Below, one piece after another: positions 29,416 to 38,233 of a DNA stretch of 64,000 nt. The position numbers were made by a program, and so were the translations under genes. Source of the DNA: an uncultured SAR116 cluster alpha proteobacterium (GTDB lineage: Bacteria; Pseudomonadota; Alphaproteobacteria; Puniceispirillales; Puniceispirillaceae); the NCBI GenBank assembly GCA_902623185.1, contig CACNSW010000004.1, positions 18,904 through 82,903 on the forward strand. The letters run 5' to 3'. Numbering within the stretch: the first letter of the stretch is position 1; the number at the start of each line of letters is the position of its first letter. The notes below the pieces were generated by a model. It was not told where the DNA came from and did no database searches. It saw only the letters and a program-made list of their open reading frames with translations.

Positions 29416-30266
29416 GAGTACCTGTCCTTTATCCATTTCTTTAGATTAGGTGCAAGCATTTCATTCGCCATGGCGAAAGCTACATTTGCCTGCAGAAATC
29501 CCATTTTTGAGCCGCAGTCAAAACGTTCGCCAGAAAAGCGCAGACCAAAAAAGGCTGATTTTCCGATTTGTTGAGCTAGTGCATCCGTTAGTTGGATCTC
29601 ACCACCAGCACCTCGCTCACTCTTAGAAAGGGTCTGAAAGACTGCTGGCTCAATTATATAGCGGCCAACGATAGCGATATTTGATGGAGCGTCTTCTGGT
29701 TTTGGTTTCTCAATCAAGCCCATGACCTCAACAAGTTTGCCATCATCTGTTCCTGGTGTAATAATACCGTAGGCATGAGTTTGATCCATTGACACATTCA
29801 TCACCGCAACCATATTTCCACCGTGATAATGTTTTGCCATTTCTGCGATGCAGCTTTTACCGAGAATTAGATCATCTGCCAGCAGCACGGCTACAGGTTC
29901 ATTATGCACCATATTTCTAGCGCACCAAACGGCATGCCCTAAACCAGCTGGGTCCTGTTGTCTAACATAGCTCACTGATCCAGGTTTGTGAATCATGTCA
30001 TGCACCACAGTTAGCGCCTCAGTTTTGCCTTTAGCTATTAGGGTCTTTTCCAACTCGTATGAATGATCAAAATGATCCTCAATCGCACTTTTATTGCGTC
30101 CTGTTACAAAAATGAACTCATCGATACCAGCTTCTGCTGCCTCCTCCACTGCATATTGAATTAGCGGTTTATCTACTACAGGCAACATTTCTTTGGGCAG
30201 AGCCTTGGTCGCAGGTAAAAATCTGGTACCCAGACCACCAACTGGAAAAATCGCTTTTTTTATCAT
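29412..30266 (-). CDS. galU: UTP-glucose-1-phosphate uridylyltransferase
   Basis: Makes UDP-glucose from glucose-1-phosphate. The nucleotide-binding signature GGLGTRFLPATKALPKEM and the stretch PLIQYAVEEA are intact, with FDCGSKMGFLQA near the end; 284 residues, usual length. It is the first gene of a two-gene operon with the hexomutase. The product is the substrate of the UDP-glucose dehydrogenase encoded 1 kb away on the other strand. Confidence 0.95.
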   Translation of the reverse strand: MIKKAIFPVGGLGTRFLPATKALPKEMLPVVDKPLIQYAVEEAAEAGIDEFIFVTGRNKSAIEDHFDHSYELEKTLIAKGKTEALTVVHDMIHKPGSVSYVRQQDPAGLGHAVWCARNMVHNEPVAVLLADDLILGKSCIAEMAKHYHGGNMVAVMNVSMDQTHAYGIITPGTDDGKLVEVMGLIEKPKPEDAPSNIAIVGRYIIEPAVFQTLSKSERGAGGEIQLTDALAQQIGKSAFFGLRFSGERFDCGSKMGFLQANVAFAMANEMLAPNLKKWIKDRYS

Positions 30267-30371
30267 CGAATCACTTTCATCGGTGAGTATGAGTTTCGGC
30301 TATTGATAAACATGAATTACCCCTCCATAAAGGGACGGTCAAGTTTCACCAACAGACAGAAGGCAGATTGA

Positions 30372-30953
30372 ATGTCAGTAAAGGCAATTTCTGATACCCT
30401 GGCGCAATCCGCGGCTGTCAAGCTGGCGACGGCCAAACAATGCAGCGCCGTCGCTTTTGAGGCTAGCAAATTGATCGCAGCCGCGCTAAAGAGTGGGGGT
30501 AAATTGATGATATGTGGAAATGGTGGCTCTGCCGGTGATGCGCAACACCTAGCAGCGGAATTTGTTGCTACACTTGATCATCAGCAGCCTCGCACGGGCT
30601 TAGCTGCTATCGCACTTACCACTGACACTTCCTTCATTACAGCATATTCGAATGATTTTGGCTTTGACGGTATTTTTGCGCGTCAGGTGGAAACGCTTGG
30701 CAGGAGGGGTGATATTCTGATTGGTATCTCAACAAGCGGTAACTCAAAAAACGTTGTTGCCGCGATGGACACCGCGCGCACCAAAAGGATCACGACCATT
30801 GCCTTTAGTGGTGAGACAGGTGGTGAAATTTGCGAACAGGCTGATGTTTCCATCTGTGTTCCCAGCAAAACAACTATGCACATTCAGGAAGCTCATATAG
30901 CGCTTGGACATATTATTACACTTACTGTTGAACAACTTCTCGGTCATCGGTGA
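30372..30953 (+). CDS. gmhA: Sedoheptulose-7-phosphate isomerase (GmhA, SIS domain)
   Basis: Isomerises sedoheptulose-7-phosphate to heptose-7-phosphate, the first step of ADP- or GDP-heptose synthesis for the LPS core or surface glycans. The SIS fold shows MICGNGGSAGDAQHLAAEF, AYSNDFGFDGIFARQ, GISTSGNSKNV and a catalytic QEAHIALGH; all GmhA-type residues are present in 193 residues. AAGGC lies eight bases before ATG 30372. The next pathway enzyme, gmhB, is 14 kb downstream. DiaA and other SIS proteins are weaker alternatives. Confidence 0.9.
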   Translation: MSVKAISDTLAQSAAVKLATAKQCSAVAFEASKLIAAALKSGGKLMICGNGGSAGDAQHLAAEFVATLDHQQPRTGLAAIALTTDTSFITAYSNDFGFDGIFARQVETLGRRGDILIGISTSGNSKNVVAAMDTARTKRITTIAFSGETGGEICEQADVSICVPSKTTMHIQEAHIALGHIITLTVEQLLGHR

Positions 30954-31015
30954 TCTTATGAGGAACTACTCAGATATGGCTGAAAATTCGACCCCATTGA
31001 CATAGGGACTTCAAG

Positions 31016-32323
31016 GTGAAAATCGCAATCATCGGCACAGGTTATGTCGGACTAGTCTCAGGTGCGTGTTTTTCGGAATTTGGATTCGAAGTAACATGTA
31101 TCGACAATGATGCAAAAAAAATTGAACAAATCACTAATGGCATTATGCCAATTTATGAGCCAGGACTAGCAGAGTTAGTCTCGCGTAATGTTGATGCCGG
31201 CAGGCTGCATTTCTCTACTGATATTTGCCCAGCTGTGAGTATAGCCGATGCAGTTTTTATTGCTGTAGGAACCCCAATGCGTCGTGGTGATGGACACGCT
31301 GATCTTACTTATGTCTACGCTGCTGCTGAAAAGGTCGCCACTCACCTCACAGGCTATACTGTGGTGGTTACCAAATCGACGGTTCCAGTTGGCACTTGTA
31401 GGGAAGTAAGCGCAATCATTCGCCGGATCAACTGCGACGCTGATTTTGACATTGCCTCAAACCCCGAATTTCTGCGGGAAGGCGCGGCGATCGCTGATTT
31501 CATGCGGCCTGATCGGGTGGTCGTTGGCGCAGAAACCAATCGGGCAAGAGACTTGCTACGGACATTGTATAGGCCACTATTTTTGATTGAGACACCGATT
31601 ATTTTTACCGGCCTCGAAACCTCGGAACTAATCAAATATGCTGGCAATGCGTTCCTGGCCGTAAAGATTTCTTACATCAACCAGATGGCGGATCTATGCG
31701 AGGCGGTTGGTGCGGATGTGCATGATGTTGCTAGGGGCATTGGCCTCGACAAACGCATTGGCAGTAAATTCCTACATCCTGGTCCTGGTTATGGTGGATC
31801 ATGCTTTCCTAAGGATACGCTGGCTCTTGTACGCACTGCACAAGAACACGACATCAACTTGGGCATTGTCAACGAGGTCGTTCATTATAACGACTTCCGA
31901 AAAAAATCAATGGCGCAGAGGGTTATTGACGCATTTGAAGATACAGTTCGAGATAAATCTATCGCGATTTTGGGCCTTGCGTTTAAGCCGGAGACTGACG
32001 ACATGCGAGATAGTCCATCACTTGACATTATTTCGCGCTTGTTAGCTGAGGGTGTTCATATCAAAGCATATGATCCCAAGGCTATGGATGAGGCAAAAAA
32101 TTTATTATCAAATTCTGTCCAATTTTCTCAAAGTGCTGAGGAATGTATTGCTGGAACTGACGCAGTTGTATTAGTTACTGAATGGAATGAATTCCGCGCA
32201 TTAGCGCCTGCGCATTATCTTTCTGCTATGAGAGGAAACATCATGATTGATTTGCGGAATATATACTCACCTGAAGTAATGTTGGCCGCAGGTTTAAGGT
32301 ATGTCTCTATTGGCAGAGCATAA
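31016..32323 (+). CDS. UDP-glucose 6-dehydrogenase
   Basis: NAD-dependent four-electron oxidation of UDP-glucose to UDP-glucuronate. The Rossmann loop MKIAIIGTGYVGLVSG starts the protein; the catalytic Cys is in GPGYGGSCFPKDTLAL; KSTVPVGT and ILGLAFKPETDDMRDSPS are family motifs. 435 residues, GTG start at 31016. Its substrate comes from galU. UDP-GlcNAc dehydrogenases are related, but the length and motifs fit the UDP-glucose type better. An AT-rich block begins after it. Confidence 0.93.
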   Translation: MKIAIIGTGYVGLVSGACFSEFGFEVTCIDNDAKKIEQITNGIMPIYEPGLAELVSRNVDAGRLHFSTDICPAVSIADAVFIAVGTPMRRGDGHADLTYVYAAAEKVATHLTGYTVVVTKSTVPVGTCREVSAIIRRINCDADFDIASNPEFLREGAAIADFMRPDRVVVGAETNRARDLLRTLYRPLFLIETPIIFTGLETSELIKYAGNAFLAVKISYINQMADLCEAVGADVHDVARGIGLDKRIGSKFLHPGPGYGGSCFPKDTLALVRTAQEHDINLGIVNEVVHYNDFRKKSMAQRVIDAFEDTVRDKSIAILGLAFKPETDDMRDSPSLDIISRLLAEGVHIKAYDPKAMDEAKNLLSNSVQFSQSAEECIAGTDAVVLVTEWNEFRALAPAHYLSAMRGNIMIDLRNIYSPEVMLAAGLRYVSIGRA

Positions 32324-32356
32324 CACACGTATTATAACTCCCAAAAATTTCGAGTT

Positions 32357-32620
32357 CTAAGGGCATTTAAAAACTCTCCATCGCAAACGAAAGTCTCGCG
32401 TATCTCTGCAGCCAGTTTCCTCATCAAAATAACCCTCTAATTTTGATATGCTCTTAAATTTTGAAGTTTCTTGGACGTAGTGATAGTGCCAAAATCCGTC
32501 GACCTTGGCACAATTGCACTGATTTTTTTCAGGGTGTTGGCTTAGGAGGTGTGCGTTTGCGTTTGCGCACACAAAAACGCTATAAAATATTGATAAAGCC
32601 ACAACTTTTTTTGTATCCAT
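32357..32620 (-). CDS. Small Cys-containing secreted protein (hypothetical)
   Basis: An 87-residue frame starting with a good Sec signal peptide (MDTKK then a hydrophobic stretch to ANANA, cleavage about residue 23). The mature part has four cysteines (CNC, GCRD, FKCP) and is rich in aromatic and charged residues. I do not recognise a family. There is no clear ribosome-binding site, and the frame fills the gap between ugd and the sulfotransferase gene, so it may be spurious; the signal peptide is the main argument for it. Confidence 0.45.
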   Translation of the reverse strand: MDTKKVVALSIFYSVFVCANANAHLLSQHPEKNQCNCAKVDGFWHYHYVQETSKFKSISKLEGYFDEETGCRDTRDFRLRWRVFKCP

Positions 32621-32676
32621 AATTAAGCACGCCGTTGGTCAAATTTTCATAGAAGTCGAAACCACAATAACGGAAA

Positions 32677-34530
32677 TTATAAGTAGTCATATTTAGCAAT
32701 CCATTCATGGGCATGGCCCATACAGCTATCCAAATGCTTTTGATAATTTTTCCATTTCATCCTGGAAGTCTTATAAATTGGTTTCACAACTTGTGAATAA
32801 CTCGGCGTCAGAACTAAACGACCTCGATTTTTTTTATTGTGGTAGTCTAAAATACTATCTTGCCAGTCCAGTTCGAGAAAACTTAACAAAGATTTAATTT
32901 CGCGTTGCATATCTTCGACTAAATTCTCATATCTTAGCTCGTGGCAATTAAGGTTATACCGTTCCCTGCAGAGATTAAAAACTGCCATACTGTCACTGTA
33001 AAGTTTGGACGCACTTTTGAGACTCAGCATATTTTCCATCGCAGGGTTTAAATCAAAATTCTGCATGTATGAACTTAGTATAGAGTCAAGCGGGTGTCTC
33101 AATGCAAGAATGAATTTCGCATCGGGGTATAGCTTGTTGATAAGCGGCGCTTCATTAAGATTCAGCGGAAGCTTGTCAATGACTAGGGATTTGTGTTTTT
33201 CAGCATAATTTTTGAGTTCATTCTCATAGGCTTTTTTAGCTCTCTCAACTTCTGGCGTTGTCAAATTCTCAATCTCTGAAACAGAGATGTTTTCGCCCAC
33301 TAAATCTATGGCGGCATCTATCATTGGTCGTTCTTCAGCAACGAAGATGTCAGAATGAGCACTCAAAATTGTGTCAAGTAACGTTGTTCCTGATCTTGGG
33401 AACCCAACGAGAAATACACAAGGGTTTTGCTCTTTTGGATTTGAATTGAGCGTGCAAGGGCGACCAACTAACTGCGTGAGTTGCTTTTTCCTCGTTGAAA
33501 TTTTTTTAGCATAGCTGTTTGAGAGGTTTGATTGAATTTTAGCTAGTTGCTTTGCTTTTTTATTCATTAATTCATATTTCTTAAAAGCATCATCGTATTG
33601 CTTGAGATTGTGCAAGCATTTAGCAGAAAGTTCTAAATACCGTGTCTGCAAACTGTCTGGAAGTTGGTTTTCATTAATTGACCTAATGAGACATAGGCAC
33701 TTAGTGTGATCTTTAAGGTGAAATCTCGCTAGGGCTTCGAAAAAAACTATGCTATCAGACTTGTAAATCCCGGTTTGGTTGCAATTCTCTGCAAATTCTA
33801 ATAGCTCGTGATAATTTCCTTTACGATCCAGCAAATCACATAAATATTGTCTGGCGGGTACTGACTCGGGTTGGTGTTTTAGGGCACTTTTGAAAGCCGC
33901 TTCAGACTCTTCTGCTTTTGAGGTTTGATTGAGCATTATGCCAAGTGCGATATAGGCGTCAACATAGTTCGACTTCAATTTTAAGGCTTTTTTTACTTCT
34001 GATATCCCTTCTGCGACTTGACCTAAGTCCCGCAGTGACATGCCAAGATTTAAATGAGCAACGGGATATTTAGGATCTAACTTGAGCGCCTTTTTGAAAA
34101 AACCAACTGAACGTTTATGATCTTTTTTTCTTCGGTAAATGGTGCCCAAATTGTTATTAGCGATAGCATGTGAAGGATCATACTTAATCGCAAATTCATA
34201 ATTGCAAATCGCTTCATCTAAGTTTCCCGCTTTCGCAAGTACATTTCCAAGATTGCAATAAGTTGGTGCGTGCGCTGGATTTAATTTTAGAGCTTCGGCA
34301 TATATCTTCAAAGACTGATCAACTTTTCCCATTCCATCATAACAAGCGGCTTGGATATTCAAAATTTGAATAGAATATGGAAATGTTAAACGCAATGAAT
34401 TAGCGTTTGATAAAGCCGTTGGATAATTGCCCGCAGAAAGATTCTTGATCAATTCGTTAATAATCCGAGCATCTGGCTCATCTCTGTTTGCGTAAAGCTC
34501 ATTTATAACTTTTTTTGCCATGTTTCTCAT
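32677..34530 (-). CDS. TPR-sulfotransferase fusion protein (paralogue 1)
   Basis: N-terminal TPR array (about residues 20-340; clear units such as PAHAPTYCNLGNVLAKAGNL and PSHAIANNNLGTIYRRKKDH) fused to a C-terminal PAPS-dependent sulfotransferase domain (about 370-617). The 5'-phosphosulfate loop is VFLVGFPRSGTTLLDTILS and the 3'-phosphate segment FILALRHPLDSILSSYMQNF. No signal peptide, so probably cytoplasmic. TPRs suggest a protein or peptide acceptor, but the acceptor is unknown. The C-terminus (PSYSQVVKPIY...W.NYQKHL) closely resembles that of the gene at 36500. ATG 34521 is an alternative start. Divergent from the next sulfotransferase gene. Confidence 0.85.
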   Translation of the reverse strand: MRNMAKKVINELYANRDEPDARIINELIKNLSAGNYPTALSNANSLRLTFPYSIQILNIQAACYDGMGKVDQSLKIYAEALKLNPAHAPTYCNLGNVLAKAGNLDEAICNYEFAIKYDPSHAIANNNLGTIYRRKKDHKRSVGFFKKALKLDPKYPVAHLNLGMSLRDLGQVAEGISEVKKALKLKSNYVDAYIALGIMLNQTSKAEESEAAFKSALKHQPESVPARQYLCDLLDRKGNYHELLEFAENCNQTGIYKSDSIVFFEALARFHLKDHTKCLCLIRSINENQLPDSLQTRYLELSAKCLHNLKQYDDAFKKYELMNKKAKQLAKIQSNLSNSYAKKISTRKKQLTQLVGRPCTLNSNPKEQNPCVFLVGFPRSGTTLLDTILSAHSDIFVAEERPMIDAAIDLVGENISVSEIENLTTPEVERAKKAYENELKNYAEKHKSLVIDKLPLNLNEAPLINKLYPDAKFILALRHPLDSILSSYMQNFDLNPAMENMLSLKSASKLYSDSMAVFNLCRERYNLNCHELRYENLVEDMQREIKSLLSFLELDWQDSILDYHNKKNRGRLVLTPSYSQVVKPIYKTSRMKWKNYQKHLDSCMGHAHEWIAKYDYL

Positions 34531-34789
34531 TTTGTAAAAGGTTTAAGTTATCTGATTGATAAAAAGTAGTTCCACCTAGAATAAAGGACGATGCTACTAA
34601 AGTTTTTGACTTAAAAAAATTTAAATCGCTGCACAATCAAAAATGGACATTCTCTTTCAGCCTTTTTTGGGCTGTGGAGACGGTATAATGTTTATCAAAA
34701 TGGTATTTTGGATAACAGCTTACTGTCACCTGAAGCTCTGATTTAAGCAGATCAAAAACCTTTAAATTGAAATTTTTAGGAAAAGATTT

Positions 34790-36460
34790 ATGGCAAAAAA
34801 ATGGTATCCCGATAGAGAATTGGCTCATTTACATCATCTGCTGAACTCAAATCAGCATAGAGCAATCGTCGCTAATTCTGAAACTTTAATATCAAGATTT
34901 CCTCTCGATATGCGTGTCTACAACATAATTGGTATGGCATATTTTGCTTTGGGTTCACTAAGTAAGGCTCTGGACATAAATGACCGAGCAATCGTGAAAA
35001 ATCCAAATTTTGCTCAGGGCTTTTTTAATCGAGGCGTGATTTTGAGCGCACAGGGGAAAATAGAAGAGGCAAAAAAGTCCTATGAAAAAACCCTTTCAAT
35101 TAATCCAAACCATTTCGATGCACTGAACAATTTGGCGAATCTAGTCAAAAAATTAGGAGATTTAAACGCTGCAAAACAACTATACGAAGCGGCGTTAGTT
35201 AAAGATGAGACAAACATAAACTTACTGATTAATTATGGCCTTTTTCTGGCTAGTTTAGACGATTTTTTAAATGCAAAAAAATTTTTTAAAGCTGCTTTAA
35301 ATATCGAGCCCAGCAACTCTATAGCTTTGTGTAAATTAGGAAACATTCACGCAATTTGCGGTGAATTTGAGGATGCTAAGTTTTGTTTGGAATCGTCAAT
35401 AAATGCTGACCCTGGGAATGCAGAAGCCTTTTTTCACCTTAGCGAGATGGAACATTTTACGTCACAAGATCACAAGCTAAGCATAATGGTAAAAGTTCAT
35501 GAAGACTCTAAACGCAACTCATCTGACAAAAAATACATTTGCTTTGCGTTGGCAAAGGCTTACGAGGACATGAAAAAGTATGATAGGGCTTTCAAATTTT
35601 ATTCTGAAGGAAATGCGTTGAGGAAAAGAGAAATAGGTTATGAAGTGCAAGCTGACGAAAAGTTATTCAAAGATATTAAGAAAAGCAACACGTTCCCAAT
35701 AAAACCAGTCCAAGTAGAAAACAGTCTTAATCAATGTCCAATCTTTGTAGTTGGATTGCCCCGGTCGGGCACTACTCTAATTGAACAAATACTAGCTAGT
35801 CATAGTCATATTTTTGGTGCAAATGAATTGCTTTTCGCCAACTTGGGAATACAGAAACACAAATTGTTAGAAAAAAAAGCAAATGAAAGTAGTATCACTG
35901 AGTTTAGACAGTTTTATTTGGAATCAATACGTAGACTAGGTGTAACCGAGCGATTTATAGTTGATAAAATGCCTTTGAATTTTCGGTGGATCGGTTTTTT
36001 GGTATCAGCGTTGCCTGAGAGTAAGATCGTCCATGTGAGACGGGACGGAGTTGCTACATGTTGGTCAATTTACAAAAAGCTTTTTTACGGAAAGGGAAAT
36101 GGTTTTGATTGTGACTTACAAGATATTGTTTCTTATTATGGACTTTACAGTGACCTTATGCAGTTTTGGCGAAAGACTTACCCGGGGAGAACGATTGAAA
36201 TAAAATATGAGAATTTGGTTTCGGACCCCAAAAAACAAATAGAAGATTTAGTGAGCAATTTAGGCCTTGAAATGGAAAAAGAGTGCTTGAATTTTCATGA
36301 AACAAATCGTTCTGTCAAAACCGCATCGCTTGCTCAAGTTAGAGTTAAAATATTTGGTAATAGTAACGAAGCTTGGAAACCATTTTTACCCTACCTTGAA
36401 GATTTTGTTGCCGCGATTCGCAAAATTGAGGCTAACGAATCATCAGTCTCAAAATTTTAG
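34790..36460 (+). CDS. TPR-sulfotransferase fusion protein (paralogue 2, different subgroup)
   Basis: 556 residues: TPRs from about 20 to 280 (for example PNFAQGFFNRGVILSAQGKI, PNHFDALNNLANLVKKLGDL), then a sulfotransferase domain (about 310-550) with IFVVGLPRSGTTLIEQILAS for PAPS 5'-phosphosulfate and KIVHVRRDGVATCWSIYK for the 3'-phosphate. The LPRSGTTLIEQILASH form marks the common bacterial TPR-sulfotransferase group, distinct from the LVGFPRSGTTLLDT form of the two flanking genes. AGGA lies upstream of ATG 34790. The acceptor is unknown. The next gene starts in the same frame 13 codons after the stop. Confidence 0.87.
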   Translation: MAKKWYPDRELAHLHHLLNSNQHRAIVANSETLISRFPLDMRVYNIIGMAYFALGSLSKALDINDRAIVKNPNFAQGFFNRGVILSAQGKIEEAKKSYEKTLSINPNHFDALNNLANLVKKLGDLNAAKQLYEAALVKDETNINLLINYGLFLASLDDFLNAKKFFKAALNIEPSNSIALCKLGNIHAICGEFEDAKFCLESSINADPGNAEAFFHLSEMEHFTSQDHKLSIMVKVHEDSKRNSSDKKYICFALAKAYEDMKKYDRAFKFYSEGNALRKREIGYEVQADEKLFKDIKKSNTFPIKPVQVENSLNQCPIFVVGLPRSGTTLIEQILASHSHIFGANELLFANLGIQKHKLLEKKANESSITEFRQFYLESIRRLGVTERFIVDKMPLNFRWIGFLVSALPESKIVHVRRDGVATCWSIYKKLFYGKGNGFDCDLQDIVSYYGLYSDLMQFWRKTYPGRTIEIKYENLVSDPKKQIEDLVSNLGLEMEKECLNFHETNRSVKTASLAQVRVKIFGNSNEAWKPFLPYLEDFVAAIRKIEANESSVSKF

Positions 36461-36480
36461 TGTTGTTTTTTTGGAATACA

Positions 36481-36490
36481 CCCCCCCCCC
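36481..36490 (+). repeat. Poly-C tract (C10) in the leader of a sulfotransferase gene
   Basis: Ten consecutive cytosines stand between the stop of one sulfotransferase gene (36460) and the ATG of the next (36500), in otherwise AT-rich DNA. A GGA that could serve as ribosome-binding site (36473-36475) lies upstream of the tract, so tract length would set its distance from the start codon. Such tracts are typical slipped-strand sites. Confidence 0.85.
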
Positions 36491-36499
36491 GTTAAGTCT

Positions 36500-38158
36500 A
36501 TGATTTTAAATTACTTGATCGCAGCGGAGTGCTCCTTGAAAAGCGTGAACATAGCCCTAGAAATACCAAAGTCTGACTTTGAAGCTATAGCCCTCTTGAA
36601 CAATCGGGGAGAACATCAAGAAGCGCTACAAAAAGTAATTTCTTTGGAACGATTTTATCCAAATTCAACTAATTTAATTCGCCTAAAAGCAAAAATTCTT
36701 ACTTTATTGGAACGCTATTCAGAATCTATTGAGATACTTAACAAACTTATAAAATTGCATGAGCATAACAGCCAATTTTTCTATGACCTTGGAGAGGCTC
36801 ATTTTTTTGCTGGAGAACATGAAAAAGCTTCTAGAGTGCTCACGCGGCTTTTGAAAAAAGACCCGAATTTCTATTACGCTTATGTTCTGCTAAGCAATTC
36901 ATATAGAAAAATCGGAAAGCATTTTGCTGCAGAAAAGACGCTGCATAAAGCGCGCTTTGTCGATGCTCAAAATCCAATAGCCTATGAGCTATTGTGTGAA
37001 TTGTACGAAGATTCTCTTAAATTTGACGCAATTAAGGGCGTCTTAACCGAGGCAAAAGAAAAACTCGTAGATTATACTCCCTCGCTTTTATATTTTGAGG
37101 GGCAACTCTTATTTAAGGCAGGAAATTTTGATGGATGTCTCAAGGTCTTATCCAGCCCAAGTTTCAAAGATTGGAATGTTTCATCTTGGTCCTCAGTGCT
37201 TCAGCTTAAGGGTCGTTGTTACGACAAGTTAGGCAATCATGATTTGGCATTTAGTGTTTTTACAGAAATGAACCAATTACACTTAACGTCAAATCCAAAT
37301 TTGGAGGAAGTAGCAGCGAACTATCGTAGGATTTACATACAGCTGAACGGCCAAGTTTTGGACAAACCACCAAAGAAATTTGAAAAGAAATCATACAAAA
37401 AGTTGAAATTTACACCTATATTTTTGGTAGGTTTTCCCCGTTCAGGCACAACTTTACTTGATACAGCATTACGTGGTCACCCAAAATTAAGTGTTGCGGA
37501 AGAATTTAACGTAATGAGTGAGTGTAGGGGTAAATTGAATCCTGATTTTCTCATTAATGACATTGATAGTCTCGAACGCGCCTGCATCGAAGAATTAAGA
37601 AGCGAATACGTCTTAAAAATGTGTTCACTTATCGAAGAAACGCCAAATGAGTTTTTAATTGACAAATACCCGCTGAACATTGTCCACATACCCCTGATTT
37701 GTAATATGTTTCCAGAAAGTAAATTTATCCTTGCTGTTAGGCATCCACTTGATGTGGCATTAAGTTGTTACATGCAAAATTTTAAAATTAACGGTGCGAT
37801 GGCAAATTTGCTTAAACTGGATAGCACTTACGAAATGTATGATCTTGCGATGTCTTTTTTTGATGCATGTACGAAGAGATATAGTATTTCATTCAAAAGG
37901 ATACATTATGAGGATATGGTCTCAGACTATAGTGGTACCTTAACTAATCTTTTGAAATTTCTTGAACTAGAATGGGACGATAACTTGGCTGACCATACTG
38001 TTCATGCAAAAAAGCGGACTACCATAAATACGCCCAGCTATGATCAAGTTGTGCTGCCTATATACGACAATGCCAAATTTCGTTGGCTTAATTACCAAAA
38101 GTACTTAGTTGGCCATAAAACCCTATTGGAGCAATGGATTGATAAGTTTGGTTACTGA
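36500..38158 (+). CDS. TPR-sulfotransferase fusion protein (paralogue 3)
   Basis: 552 residues with degenerate TPR helices in the first ~270 and a sulfotransferase domain (about 300-552): IFLVGFPRSGTTLLDTALRG and FILAVRHPLDVALSCYMQNF. The C-terminus (TPSYDQVVLPIY...WLNYQKYLVG) is the same type as in the divergent gene at 32677-34530, so the two are paralogues. ATG 36500 follows the C10 tract by nine bases and no ordinary ribosome-binding site is near it; expression may depend on tract length or on coupling to the upstream gene, which is in the same frame. The acceptor is unknown. Confidence 0.85.
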   Translation: MILNYLIAAECSLKSVNIALEIPKSDFEAIALLNNRGEHQEALQKVISLERFYPNSTNLIRLKAKILTLLERYSESIEILNKLIKLHEHNSQFFYDLGEAHFFAGEHEKASRVLTRLLKKDPNFYYAYVLLSNSYRKIGKHFAAEKTLHKARFVDAQNPIAYELLCELYEDSLKFDAIKGVLTEAKEKLVDYTPSLLYFEGQLLFKAGNFDGCLKVLSSPSFKDWNVSSWSSVLQLKGRCYDKLGNHDLAFSVFTEMNQLHLTSNPNLEEVAANYRRIYIQLNGQVLDKPPKKFEKKSYKKLKFTPIFLVGFPRSGTTLLDTALRGHPKLSVAEEFNVMSECRGKLNPDFLINDIDSLERACIEELRSEYVLKMCSLIEETPNEFLIDKYPLNIVHIPLICNMFPESKFILAVRHPLDVALSCYMQNFKINGAMANLLKLDSTYEMYDLAMSFFDACTKRYSISFKRIHYEDMVSDYSGTLTNLLKFLELEWDDNLADHTVHAKKRTTINTPSYDQVVLPIYDNAKFRWLNYQKYLVGHKTLLEQWIDKFGY

Positions 38159-38233
38159 TCCGAAAAGCTTCAAAAGCGGTTAATGAGAGTTTTAGTCAAC
38201 AAGGTTGGACTAAAGACCATCACGGCTGGAAAC

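Larger units (their letters stand above)
32324..38233. other. AT-rich accessory block with three TPR-sulfotransferases
   Basis: Base composition shifts clearly to AT-rich compared with ugd on the left and the aminotransferase on the right, and codon use follows. The block holds a small secreted protein and three TPR-sulfotransferases, and ends at the 3' end of a tRNA gene (38234-38308), a common border for acquired DNA. No integrase, transposase or tRNA-derived direct repeat was found, so transfer is inferred from composition and content only. Confidence 0.6.
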
